Counted from the first letter of the stretch, positions 23,824-31,968 are shown. The stretch is 33,118 bases of DNA from an uncultured Prevotella sp. (GCA_944321645.1 CALUMB010000028.1:1-33118), one strand, 5' to 3'. The notes: generated from the letters alone by a model not told the origin. Program-made: numbers and translations.

Positions 23824-25392
23824 ATGAACCAAGAGATAGAGAGAAGGCGGACATTCGCCATAATTTCGCACCCCGACGCGGGCAAGACCACGCTGACGGA
23901 GAAGTTCCTGCTCTTCGGCGGGCAGATACAAGTGGCCGGCGCAGTGAAGAGCAACAAGATACGCAAGACGGCAACGTCGGACTGGATGGACATCGAGAAG
24001 CAGCGCGGAATATCCGTTTCTACCTCGGTGATGGAGTTCGACTATGAAGGCTACAAGGTCAACATACTCGACACCCCCGGCCACCAGGACTTCGCCGAGG
24101 ACACCTACCGCACGCTGACGGCAGTTGACTCGGCCATCATAGTGGTGGACAGCGCCAAGGGAGTGGAGACGCAGACGCGCAAGCTCATGACCGTTTGCCG
24201 CATGAGGAACACCCCCGTAATAATCTTCGTGAACAAGATGGACCGCGAAGGCCGCGACCCCTTCGACCTGTTGGACGAGCTTGAGCAGGAGCTTGAGATA
24301 AAGGTGAGGCCGCTGTCGTGGCCCATCAACCAAGGCCAACGCTTCAAGGGCGTGTACAATATATATGAAAGCAAGCTCGACCTCTTCACCCCCGACAAGC
24401 AGCGGGTGACCGACAAGGTGGAGGTAGACATAGCCGGCAGCGAGCTTGACGAGCGCGTGGGCGCCGCCGACGCGCAAAAGCTGCGCGACGACCTGGAACT
24501 GGTGGGCGGCGTCTACCCCGAGTTCAGCGTCGATGCCTACCGCGCCGCCGAGGTGGCGCCGGTGTTCTTCGGCTCCGCGCTCAACAACTTCGGCGTGCAG
24601 GAGCTGCTCAACTGCTTCGTCGAGATAGCCCCAAGCCCCCGCCCCACCAAGGCCGAGGAGCGCACGGTAAGCCCCGAGGAGCCCAAGTTCACGGGCTTCA
24701 TCTTCAAGATAACGGCCAACATCGACCCCAACCACCGTTCCTGCATAGCCTTCTGCAAGGTGTGCAGCGGCAAGTTCGTGCGCAACCAGCCCTACCTCCA
24801 CGTGCGCCAGGGCAAGACGCTGCGCTTCTCCTCGCCCACGCAGTTCATGGCGCAGCGCAAGAGCACCATCGACGAGGCATACCCGGGCGACATCGTCGGC
24901 CTGCCCGACAACGGCATATTCAAGATTGGCGACACGCTGACCGAGGGCGAGCAGCTCCACTTCCGCGGCCTGCCCAGCTTCTCGCCGGAGATGTTCAAGT
25001 ACATAGAGAACGCCGACCCGATGAAGTCGAAGCAGCTCCAGAAGGGCATCGACCAGCTGATGGACGAGGGCGTGGCGCAGCTCTTCGTCAACCAGTTCAA
25101 CGGGCGCAAGATAATCGGCACCGTGGGCCAGCTGCAGTTCGAGGTGATACAGTACCGCCTGGAGAACGAGTACAACGCCAAGTGCCGCTGGGAGCCTGTC
25201 CACCTGTACAAGGCCTGCTGGATAGAGAGCGACGACGAGGCCGAGCTGGAGAACTTCAAGAAGCGCAAGTACCAGTACATGGCCAAGGACAAGGAGGGCC
25301 GCGACGTGTTCCTGGCCGACAGCGGCTACGTGCTCAGCATGGCGCAGGAGGACTTCAAGCACATCAAGTTCCACTTCACCAGCGAATTTTAA
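23824..25392 (+). CDS. prfC: Peptide chain release factor 3
   Basis: A 522-residue GTPase that recycles RF1/RF2 from the ribosome after termination. G1 is [14 protein letters not shown]2 [12 protein letters not shown]3 DTPGHQD and G4 NKMD. RF3-specific features are [14 protein letters not shown] and the absence of an EF-G domain IV; the third domain holds [15 protein letters not shown]. Length agrees with the family (about 525-530). Complete and unremarkable, nine bases after rfbD. Confidence 0.96.
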   Translation: MNQEIERRRTFAIISHPDAGKTTLTEKFLLFGGQIQVAGAVKSNKIRKTATSDWMDIEKQRGISVSTSVMEFDYEGYKVNILDTPGHQDFAEDTYRTLTAVDSAIIVVDSAKGVETQTRKLMTVCRMRNTPVIIFVNKMDREGRDPFDLLDELEQELEIKVRPLSWPINQGQRFKGVYNIYESKLDLFTPDKQRVTDKVEVDIAGSELDERVGAADAQKLRDDLELVGGVYPEFSVDAYRAAEVAPVFFGSALNNFGVQELLNCFVEIAPSPRPTKAEERTVSPEEPKFTGFIFKITANIDPNHRSCIAFCKVCSGKFVRNQPYLHVRQGKTLRFSSPTQFMAQRKSTIDEAYPGDIVGLPDNGIFKIGDTLTEGEQLHFRGLPSFSPEMFKYIENADPMKSKQLQKGIDQLMDEGVAQLFVNQFNGRKIIGTVGQLQFEVIQYRLENEYNAKCRWEPVHLYKACWIESDDEAELENFKKRKYQYMAKDKEGRDVFLADSGYVLSMAQEDFKHIKFHFTSEF

Positions 25393-25443
25393 GCCCGCAA
25401 GGCATCCAAACCACACTAACCATCCCACAAGAAAGGAAAGGAA

Positions 25444-26013
25444 ATGACACAAGAAGAAGACATAAGGCGCGCCGTGGAGACCATGCGTGGCGGCGGCGTG
25501 ATACTCTACCCCACCGACACCGTGTGGGGAATAGGCTGCGACGCCACCAACGCCGAGGCCGTGGCCAAGGTCTATGCCATAAAGCAGCGCGACGACTCCA
25601 AGGCGATGATATGCCTCGTGGACAGCGACGCGAGGCTGCAACGCTACGTGCGCAACGTGCCAAACGTGGCGTGGGAACTGATGGACTGCGCCGAGAAGCC
25701 GCTCACGGTGATACTCGACGGGGCCACCGGGCTGGCGCCAAACCTCGTGGCCGCCGACGGCAGCGTGGCCATGCGCATCACCAAGGAGGCGTTCTCCAGG
25801 CAGCTCTGCTTCCGCTTCCAGAAGCCCGTGGTGTCCACCTCGGCCAACATCTCCGGCCAGCCGGCCGCCCAAAACTACTGCGACATAGCCCCCGAGCTGC
25901 TCGAAGCGGTTGACTACGTGTGCTGGAGCCGCCGCCAGGAGCACAAGCCCCACACGCCGTCGAGCATCGTGAGGCTGCGGCTCAACGGCGAGGTTGAAAT
26001 AATACGCAAGTGA
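25444..26013 (+). CDS. Threonylcarbamoyl-AMP synthase (YrdC/Sua5)
   Basis: A 189-residue YrdC-fold enzyme that makes threonylcarbamoyl-AMP for the t6A37 modification of ANN-decoding tRNAs. Key blocks are GGGVILYPTDTVWGIGCDA, VYAIKQRDDSKAMICLV (the KxRxxxK-type motif), PLTVILDGATGLAPNLVA, VAMRITKEAF and VVSTSANISGQPA. It lacks the C-terminal Sua5 domain, so it is the short TsaC-type. Its TGA overlaps the ATG of the ClC gene by one base, giving translational coupling. Confidence 0.93.
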   Translation: MTQEEDIRRAVETMRGGGVILYPTDTVWGIGCDATNAEAVAKVYAIKQRDDSKAMICLVDSDARLQRYVRNVPNVAWELMDCAEKPLTVILDGATGLAPNLVAADGSVAMRITKEAFSRQLCFRFQKPVVSTSANISGQPAAQNYCDIAPELLEAVDYVCWSRRQEHKPHTPSSIVRLRLNGEVEIIRK

Positions 26014-27821
26014 TGGGGGCCACCGCTGCTCACAACGAGAGGCAGTCGGCCTTCGAGCGGCTGCTCGAATGGCGGGAGAAGCACCTGAGCGAGAAGACCT
26101 TCACGCTCATGCTCGCCTTCGCCGTGGGCCTGTTCTGCGCCGTGGCGGCCTACGCGCTCCACTGGATCATAGAGCAGGTGGCCGCGCTGCTCACCAGCTC
26201 GTTCAACGAGCGGTCGGCCAACTGGCCCTACCTGGTCTACCCCGTCGTGGGCATCTTCGTCACGTCGCTGTTCGTGCGCTACGTCGTCAAGGACAACATC
26301 AGCCACGGCATCACCCGCATACTCTACGCCATCAGCAGCAAGCGCAGCCGGCTGCGCGCCCACAACTGCTGGTCGTCGGTGATAGCCTCTGCCATCACCA
26401 TCGGCTGCGGCGGCTCCGTGGGGGCCGAGGCTCCCATCGTGCTCACAGGCTCGGCCATCGGGTCAAACCTCGGCCGGGTGTTCAAGATGGACGGCAAGGT
26501 GGTCATGCTGCTCGTCGGCTGCGGCGCGGCAGGCGCCATCGCGGGCATATTCAAGGCGCCGATAGCCGGCCTTGTGTTCACGCTCGAGGTGCTCATGTTC
26601 GACCTCACCATGGCCTCGCTGCTGCCCATCCTCGTGTCGAGCGTCACGGCCACGTGCTTCACATACATCTTCCGAGGCTCCACGTCGCTCTTCACCTTCA
26701 CGCTCGACTCGCCGTGGACGGTAGACCGCGTGCCGGCCAACATCCTGCTGGGCATAGCCTGCGGCCTGGTGAGCCTCTACTTCATACGCTCGATGACGCT
26801 CTGCGAGGATATGTTCGCCCGCCTCAAGGACAAGCCATACGCCAAGCTGGCCATAGGCGGCTCCATGCTGAGCCTGCTCATCTTCCTCTTCCCGTCGCTC
26901 TTCGGCGAGGGCTACCACGACATCAACCTGCTGCTCGGCGGCCACACCGAGGCCGACTGGAACGAAATCATGCACAACTCGCTCTTCTCCGGCCAAGGCA
27001 GCATGCTCATGCTCTACGTGCTGCTCGTGCTGCTGGCCAAGTCGTTCGCCACGGCGGCCACCAACGGCGGCGGCGGGTGCGGCGGCACGTTCGCCCCGAG
27101 CCTCTTCGTGGGGTGCTTCGGCGGCTTCCTCTTCGCCAGGGCGTGGAACTACTACGAGCTGGGCATCTACCTGCCCGAAAAGAACTTCGCGCTGCTCGGC
27201 ATGGCCGGGGTGATGTCGGGGGTGATGCACGCCCCGCTCACGGGCATATTCCTCATAGCCGAGATAACGGGCGGCTACGCCCTGCTGCTGCCGCTGATGA
27301 TCGTGAGCGTGTGCTCCTACCTCACCATCATAATCTTCGAGCCGCACAGCATCTACGGAATGCGCCTGGCGCGCCAAGGCAAGCTGATAACCCACCACAC
27401 CGACCACGCCATACTCACGCTGATGAGCCTCGACAGCGTGATAGAGCACGAATACACAGCCGTGCCGCCCGACATGGAACTTGGCGCCATCGTACACAAG
27501 ATTAGCCGGAGCCGCAACAGCTTCCTGCCGGTGCTCGACGCGGCGGGCAACCTAATGGGCGAAATCGACATAACGAAGATACGCCACGTGGTGTTCCGCA
27601 CGGAGCTTTACCACCACTTCAAGGCCAGGCAGCTCATGACGCAGCCCGAAGCCACGCTGAAGGACGACATGCCTATGACCGAGGTGATGAAGACATTCGA
27701 CAGCACCCGCGCCGACTGGCTGCCCGTGCTCGACGCCGACGGCCACTTCAAGGGCTACATCTCGCGGCAGAGGATGTACGGGATGTACCGCAAGATGGTG
27801 GCCGACATGAGCGAAGACTGA
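26013..27821 (+). CDS. ClC chloride channel/transporter with CBS pair
   Basis: A 602-residue membrane protein: ClC core to about residue 440, then two CBS domains (about 450-510 and 530-595) that may sense adenine nucleotides. Selectivity-filter motifs are GCGGSVGAEAP (131-141, gating Glu139), GIFKAPIAGLVFTLEV and GGTFAPSLF (GTFAP 358-362). At the position of the internal proton glutamate of CLC-ec1 (E203, in IIEEM) this protein has Val (TLEVL), suggesting a channel rather than a proton-coupled antiporter; this rests on a hand alignment. ATG 26013 is used; the GTG just upstream is also in frame. Confidence 0.93.
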   Translation: MGATAAHNERQSAFERLLEWREKHLSEKTFTLMLAFAVGLFCAVAAYALHWIIEQVAALLTSSFNERSANWPYLVYPVVGIFVTSLFVRYVVKDNISHGITRILYAISSKRSRLRAHNCWSSVIASAITIGCGGSVGAEAPIVLTGSAIGSNLGRVFKMDGKVVMLLVGCGAAGAIAGIFKAPIAGLVFTLEVLMFDLTMASLLPILVSSVTATCFTYIFRGSTSLFTFTLDSPWTVDRVPANILLGIACGLVSLYFIRSMTLCEDMFARLKDKPYAKLAIGGSMLSLLIFLFPSLFGEGYHDINLLLGGHTEADWNEIMHNSLFSGQGSMLMLYVLLVLLAKSFATAATNGGGGCGGTFAPSLFVGCFGGFLFARAWNYYELGIYLPEKNFALLGMAGVMSGVMHAPLTGIFLIAEITGGYALLLPLMIVSVCSYLTIIIFEPHSIYGMRLARQGKLITHHTDHAILTLMSLDSVIEHEYTAVPPDMELGAIVHKISRSRNSFLPVLDAAGNLMGEIDITKIRHVVFRTELYHHFKARQLMTQPEATLKDDMPMTEVMKTFDSTRADWLPVLDADGHFKGYISRQRMYGMYRKMVADMSED

Positions 27822-27830
27822 CGGGAACCA

Positions 27831-27866
27831 AGAATTAAAAGTTAAGGATTAAGAATTGGCCGCGCC
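27831..27866. repeat. Short AT-rich repeat fragment between ClC and fmt
   Basis: AGAATTAAAAGTTAAGGATT followed by AAGAATTGGCCGCGCC resembles the left arm of the larger repeat after fmt (AAGAATTGGCTGCGCC at 28979-28994). Probably a partial copy of the same family. The remaining bases up to the fmt start hold no gene. Confidence 0.55.
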
Positions 27867-27973
27867 TTCCCTTTCACCGCCGGGATTGCAGGCTTCCGCC
27901 CGCGAAGGGGGCAAGCCAATGTCTGCTCCGCCGTGAAAAGATGGGGGTGGGAACATTTTTTACAATGCCAACG

Positions 27974-28972
27974 ATGAAAAAAGAAGACCTTAAAATAGTG
28001 TTCATGGGCACGCCGGAGTTTGCCGTAGAGACGTTGCGTGCCTTGGTGGAAGGCGGCTACAACGTAGTGGCCGTAGTGACGCAACCCGACAAGCCCGTTG
28101 GCCGCCACGGCAGCGTGCTCCAGCCGCCCGCCGTGAAGCAATGCGCCTTAGGGCTGGGGCTGCCTGTGCTACAGCCCGAAAAGATGAAAGACCCGGAGTT
28201 TGTGGAGCGGCTGCGGGCCTACGGGGCAAACCTCCAGGTGGTGGTGGCCTTCAGGATGCTGCCCGAAGTGGTGTGGGCGATGCCCGAATACGGCACGTTC
28301 AACGTACACGCAGCCCTGCTGCCGCAATACCGCGGCGCCGCGCCGATAAACTGGGCCGTGATAAACGGCGAGACGCGCACCGGCGTCTCCACATTCTTCC
28401 TCGACCACGACATCGACACGGGCCGCGTGATAATGCGCGAGCCGTTCGACATCAAGCCGGAGCACAACGCGGGCGACGTCTACGACGGACTCATGCGCCT
28501 CGGCGCCGACGTGTGCCTGCGCACGCTCGAAAAGATAGTGGAGGCCGACGGCCACCCGCAGGCCATACCGCAGGCCGAGCTGGCCGTGCCGGGCGAGACG
28601 CTGCACCCCGCCCCGAAGATATTCAAGGACACCTGCCGCATAGACTGGGGCAAGCCCGCCGCCGCACTGCACAACTTCGTGCGCGGGCTCGCCCCGCACC
28701 CCGGCGCGTGGACAACGCTCGCCCTCGCCGACGGCAAGGAAACCACGCTGAAGGTCTACTCCGCAGCAGCCGAAGGCACGGCGCCCGGCCTGCAGCCCGG
28801 CTCCGCAGTGAAATGCGGCAGGCGCATGGGCATAGTGGCCGCCGGAGGCAGCGTGCTCACGCTCGGCGAGGTGCAGCCCGCAGGCAAGAAGCGCATGGAC
28901 TCTGCCGACTTCCTCAACGGGCTGAAGGACTATGCAGCGTGCAAGGCATTGACAATTAAGAACGAAGAGTGA
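27974..28972 (+). CDS. fmt: Methionyl-tRNA formyltransferase
   Basis: A 332-residue enzyme that formylates initiator Met-tRNA with 10-formyl-THF. The N-terminal Rossmann fold starts KIVFMGTPEFAVETL. The formyl-transfer residues are Asn110 and His112 (FNVHAALLPQYRGAAPINWA) and Asp148 (HDIDTG). The C-terminal OB-type tRNA-binding domain follows DWGKPAAALHNFVRGLAPHPGAWT. ATG 27974 (MKKEDLK) fits the family start best; ATG 27965 and an upstream GTG/ATG region are alternatives. The final residues (LTIKNEE-stop) are read from the AATTAAGAACGAAGAGTGA start of an AT-rich repeat, so the native C-terminus has probably been altered. Confidence 0.94.
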   Translation: MKKEDLKIVFMGTPEFAVETLRALVEGGYNVVAVVTQPDKPVGRHGSVLQPPAVKQCALGLGLPVLQPEKMKDPEFVERLRAYGANLQVVVAFRMLPEVVWAMPEYGTFNVHAALLPQYRGAAPINWAVINGETRTGVSTFFLDHDIDTGRVIMREPFDIKPEHNAGDVYDGLMRLGADVCLRTLEKIVEADGHPQAIPQAELAVPGETLHPAPKIFKDTCRIDWGKPAAALHNFVRGLAPHPGAWTTLALADGKETTLKVYSAAAEGTAPGLQPGSAVKCGRRMGIVAAGGSVLTLGEVQPAGKKRMDSADFLNGLKDYAACKALTIKNEE

Positions 28973-29112
28973 AGAATGAAGAATTGGCTGCGCCGAGCCG
29001 TTCCCGACCGGGGAGAATACTTGGCGCAGCCAATTCTTCACTCTTCATTTTTCACCTCCCACTCTTCATTCTTCACTATTCATTCTTAATTCTTCATTTT
29101 TCACCTCCCACA
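28952..29112. repeat. GAAGAATG-type repeat with inverted and direct copies
   Basis: GAAGAATTGGCTGCGCC (28978-28994) and its complement (29023-29039) form a 17-bp stem with a 28-base loop. The flanks are short degenerate units (GAAGAGT, GAAGAAT and, on the other arm, ATTCTTCACTCTTC). CTTCATTTTTCACCTCCCAC occurs twice (near 29044 and 29092). It starts inside fmt and may double as its terminator. Confidence 0.75.
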
Positions 29113-29171
29113 CATAATAAAAGCGAGGGCGCGGCGTTTCAATAGTAGAAAACATTTAAACGCAAGAGCCT

Positions 29172-29300
29172 ATGACCAACTTTACTCAAGAAGCACTCAA
29201 CCCGAGCGAAGCCACACTCGACCTGATCAGGAAGATTGCCCACACCTACAGAGTGATAACCCTCGCAGACGGCACCAAGGCGTCCTTCTGCCTCAACTGA
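29172..29300 (+). CDS. Conserved-looking 42-residue small protein
   Basis: ATG 29172 to TGA 29298-29300. The protein begins MTNFTQEALNPSEATLDLIR and ends LADGTKASFCLN: one amphipathic helix (LDLIRKIAHTYRV) followed by a short strand-like stretch (VITLADGTKASFCL). It uses GC-rich third positions like its neighbours, no signal peptide. It ends eight bases before rpe and so is probably translated together with it. I believe similar small proteins are conserved in Bacteroidetes, but cannot verify this here. Function unknown. Confidence 0.7.
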   Translation: MTNFTQEALNPSEATLDLIRKIAHTYRVITLADGTKASFCLN

Positions 29301-29308
29301 CAGCGCAC

Positions 29309-29965
29309 ATGGCAATAGTTTCACCATCCCTGCTCGCCGCCGACTTCCTACACCTCGACAGCGAACTGCAAATGATTAACAGGAGCGAGGCCGACTGGCT
29401 CCACCTCGACGTGATGGACGGCGTGTTCGTGCCAAACATCTCGTTCGGCTTCCCCGTGCTCGAAGCCGTGGCCAAAGCCTGCCGCAAGCCCCTCGACGTG
29501 CATTTCATGATCGTACACCCCGAGCACTACATCAGCCAGACGGCGCGGCTCGGCGCAATGATGATGAACGTACACTACGAAGCCTGCCTGCACCTCGACC
29601 GCACCGTACACGAAATACACCAGGCGGGCATGAAGGCCGGCGTGACGCTCAACCCCGCCACGCCCGTGGCCGCGCTCGAAGACATCATCGGCCAGCTCGA
29701 CATGGTGCTGCTGATGAGCGTCAACCCGGGCTTCGGGGGGCAGGCCTTCATCGAGAACACCATCGCAAAGGTGGGCCGGCTGCGCCGGCTAATCGCCGAA
29801 AGCGGCTCGCACGCACTAATAGAAGTAGACGGCGGGGTGCAGGCCGACACCGCCCCGCGCCTCGTCGAGGCCGGCGTAGACGTGCTCGTGAGCGGCAGCC
29901 ACGTGTTCAAGGCCCCACAGCCTGAAGAGGCTATACGCAGGCTCCGCAGCCTGAAACGCCAATGA
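29309..29965 (+). CDS. rpe: Ribulose-phosphate 3-epimerase
   Basis: A 218-residue TIM-barrel enzyme that interconverts ribulose-5-phosphate and xylulose-5-phosphate in the pentose phosphate pathway. It begins IVSPSLLAADFLHLDSEL. Metal/catalytic residues lie in WLHLDVMDGVFVPNISFG (Asp34, Asp37), DVHFMIVHPEHYI and EVDGGVQADTAP; the phosphate loop is VSGSHVFKA and MSVNPGFGGQAFI is intact. Full length. It follows the small protein by eight bases. Confidence 0.96.
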   Translation: MAIVSPSLLAADFLHLDSELQMINRSEADWLHLDVMDGVFVPNISFGFPVLEAVAKACRKPLDVHFMIVHPEHYISQTARLGAMMMNVHYEACLHLDRTVHEIHQAGMKAGVTLNPATPVAALEDIIGQLDMVLLMSVNPGFGGQAFIENTIAKVGRLRRLIAESGSHALIEVDGGVQADTAPRLVEAGVDVLVSGSHVFKAPQPEEAIRRLRSLKRQ

Positions 29966-29972
29966 CACGCAC

Positions 29973-30023
29973 GCCCGGCGGCAGCCCCGGCCGCGCAGCA
30001 AGCGCACGGGGCCGCCGCCGGGC
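29973..30023 (+). terminator. Probable terminator after rpe
   Basis: A 17-bp stem with one mismatch: GCCCGGCGGCAGCCCCG (29973-29989) against CGGGGCCGCCGCCGGGC (30007-30023). The T-run is weak (CTT), so it may act with Rho or be a REP-like hairpin. Confidence 0.65.
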
Positions 30024-30049
30024 CTTAACCCCAAACAGCCACAAAGCCC

Positions 30050-30556
30050 ATGCAAAAGCTACTCAAGGCACTGCTCCTGCCAATGCTGCTCGCGCTCGCC
30101 GGGTGCGAGAAGTATGCCTTTGAAGAAGGCGCCCCCGCCGACGGCACGCAACAGACCGGCGGCGCATACGCCATAAGCGAAGACACGGCGCAGATAGACT
30201 ACCTCACCGTGGCACAGGCGCAGCGGGCAGACATTGGGCAGACCATCTGCGTGCGCGGCTACATAGTGGCCTCGACCACGAGGAGCATGAAGAACGCCGA
30301 CTTCCTCGAACCGTTTGAAGGCTCCACGGCCATCGTGCTGGCCGACGAGCCGGTAGACCTCGGCAACTTCCAATACGAAACCGACGAGCTCCTCTTCCCC
30401 GTCTGCCTGACCGACTACAAGGACGTGCGCGCAGCCCTCAACCTCGAAGACAACCCACACCTGTGGAACAAGCTCGTGTTCGTCTACGGCGTCAAGGCGT
30501 CGTACATGAGCCTGCCCGGCATGAAGAAGGTGATGCGCTACCAAATAGTGGAATAA
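30050..30556 (+). CDS. Lipoprotein, DUF6359-like OB-fold
   Basis: A 168-residue lipoprotein with signal peptide MQKLLKALLLPMLLALAGC (lipid Cys19). The mature part is a single domain: YLTVAQAQRADIGQTICVRG, then YIVASTTRSMKNADFLEPF, then LVFVYGVKASYMSLPGMKKV. A V-x-G-Y-I-V strand followed by TxSMKN and a C-terminal K-V-x-V-x-G strand is the OB-like pattern of Bacteroidetes DUF6359 proteins, which often accompany surface lipoproteins. The role is unknown; no SusCD pair is nearby. The family assignment is tentative. Confidence 0.75.
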   Translation: MQKLLKALLLPMLLALAGCEKYAFEEGAPADGTQQTGGAYAISEDTAQIDYLTVAQAQRADIGQTICVRGYIVASTTRSMKNADFLEPFEGSTAIVLADEPVDLGNFQYETDELLFPVCLTDYKDVRAALNLEDNPHLWNKLVFVYGVKASYMSLPGMKKVMRYQIVE

Positions 30557-30659
30557 TCCCCCGCCCCTCAGGCAGCGCCTCCGCAGGAAGTCGGCGCCAC
30601 CTGGCCAAGGCAACAGACCCGGCAGTCACGAAACAACTAAAACAAACAACAAAGCGAAA

Positions 30660-31313
30660 ATGATGAAGGTTATGAAGAAACTCTTGTTCATCGCCCTTGC
30701 CGCCATCATAATGGCGGCCTGCAGCGACGAGAAGCCATGCCCCCTCTGCGGCGGCGAAGGCACAGTGTCGGTGCGCGGGGTTGAGCAGACGTGCTTGCTC
30801 TGCCTCGGCGAGAAGACCGTAACGGAAAAGCAGTACTACGACTACCTTAAGGCACTCGGCAACGTGGGCAGCCCCGGCCCCGCCTCCGCGCCCCAAGGTG
30901 GCGGCGCCATGGCCCAATGCCCCATGTGCTCCGGCACGGGCGTGTTCAACACCGGCCACCAAGCCATGCAGTGCCGCGAGTGCGACGGCACGGGGCGCGT
31001 CACCCGCCAGCGGGCGGCAGAGCTTATGCAGGCCCTGCAGCAGCTCGACATGATGACGGGCGGAGGCGGCTTCGGCGGCACGAGCATAGGCACCCCAAGC
31101 AGCGGCGGCGGCAGCCAAGGCGGCCCAAGCAGCGGCAGCAGCGTCACGATGTGCCGCTCGTGCCACGGCACGGGCGACTGCACCCATTGCCGCGGCCTGA
31201 AGGTTGTTGAGTACGACGGCACCTACGGCGAGTCGGGCGGCTACATGCGCTGCCCCGTGTGCAAGGGTACGGGCAGGTGCGGCGTGTGCCACGGCCGCGG
31301 CGAGATAAGGTAA
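30660..31313 (+). CDS. Lipoprotein with eight DnaJ-type CxxC half-sites
   Basis: A 217-residue exported lipoprotein. The signal peptide ends in IIMAAC (lipid Cys21), followed by SDEK, a possible surface-export signal. The mature protein has eight CxxC motifs: CPLCGGEG, CLLCLGEK, CPMCSGTG, CRECDGTG, CRSCHGTG, CTHCRGLK, CPVCKGTG and CGVCHGRG. Six or seven follow the CxxCxGxG rule of the DnaJ/HSP40 zinc centre, giving four potential zinc sites in two groups, split by a Gly/Ser-rich linker (about 140-160). No J-domain. In the envelope it might bind or chaperone unfolded proteins or metals; this is inference. ATG 30660 is used; ATG 30672 would give the same mature protein. Confidence 0.82.
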   Translation: MMKVMKKLLFIALAAIIMAACSDEKPCPLCGGEGTVSVRGVEQTCLLCLGEKTVTEKQYYDYLKALGNVGSPGPASAPQGGGAMAQCPMCSGTGVFNTGHQAMQCRECDGTGRVTRQRAAELMQALQQLDMMTGGGGFGGTSIGTPSSGGGSQGGPSSGSSVTMCRSCHGTGDCTHCRGLKVVEYDGTYGESGGYMRCPVCKGTGRCGVCHGRGEIR

Positions 31314-31320
31314 TATAACA

Positions 31321-31459
31321 TCCGCAAAGCGCCAATTCAAAGGAGTTAAAGGGGCTATAAGAAGCCATCGCCCAACTGCGTCACGCCAAGAAGCCAGAGT
31401 ACGTATGCCCCTTTGCTTCCTTATTTCATTTGTTCTGGCTAAATGCGGGCATTCGTTAA
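31321..31459. repeat. 139-bp direct repeat, left copy
   Basis: Begins TCCGCAAAGC and ends GCATTCGTTAA. It aligns without a single gap to 31830-31968; I count 26 differences (about 81% identity). The termini TCCGC/GCGGG are weak inverted repeats. An internal in-frame TAA and no codon-position bias argue against coding. Confidence 0.85.
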
Positions 31460-31554
31460 GGTAATCGCCGACACGCCGGCCCCACCCCTGCGGGGGTGCG
31501 GCAGCCACCCAACTTTTCACATCCATTAAGGAAGCCAAGGCGCACGTGCCGTCT

Positions 31555-31712
31555 TGCCTTCCAAAACGGGCTGTTTCGCCCTTCAAAACGTGCCGTTTTG
31601 CAGTCCAAAACGGCACGTTTTGCGTTGCAAAACGACCCATCCCGCAACGCATTCTCCATCAGGCAGTTACGCAAGGGCATAAATTCCGCGCAACTGCAAA
31701 CAAAAGTTAACG
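31555..31712. repeat. Hairpin repeat element, copy C
   Basis: Same orientation as copy B. The core hairpin is a perfect 16-bp stem: AAAACGTGCCGTTTTG (31585-31600) with CAAAACGGCACGTTTT (31606-31621). The tail 31643-31712 aligns with copy B (CGCAACGCATT, GTTACGC, ATTCCGCGC, TTAACG). The left end is too diverged to place. It lies between the two 139-bp repeats. GC-rich sequence from 31713 to 31829 has no gene. Confidence 0.75.
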
Positions 31713-31829
31713 GCGCGGAACGCCCGCGCCCTCCCGCTTTGCCGCCGCGCCGCAGCCTCCCGTGCGGCGGCAAGCCTCTCCCGCCCGCCCCACGCCAACA
31801 TCCCGACAGGACAAAGTTTATACTGAATA

Positions 31830-31968
31830 TCCGCAAAGCTCCTATTCAAAGGAGTTAAAGGAGTTACAAGAAGCCATCGCTCCACTGCGTTCCGCTAAGA
31901 AGTTAGAGGACGTATGTTCCTTTACCTCGTTGTTTCGTTCGTTTAGGCTAAACGCGGACATTCATTAA
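31830..31968. repeat. 139-bp direct repeat, right copy
   Basis: Partner of 31321-31459. This copy has intact small hairpins lost in the left copy (CTCC..GGAG near 31839-31853 and GTTTAG/CTAAAC near 31940-31953) and terminal TCCGC/GCGGA, so it is the better preserved one. Confidence 0.85.

Noticed and set aside
23791-25953. 720-codon minus-strand frame opposite prfC and the tRNA-modification gene
   Set aside because: It spans two well-defined genes on the other strand and has no recognisable domains.
31762-31968. Short reading frame in the right 139-bp repeat (ends SFRLNADIH)
   Set aside because: The matching frame in the left copy has an internal TAA and changes fall equally on all codon positions, so the repeat is not conserved as a protein.
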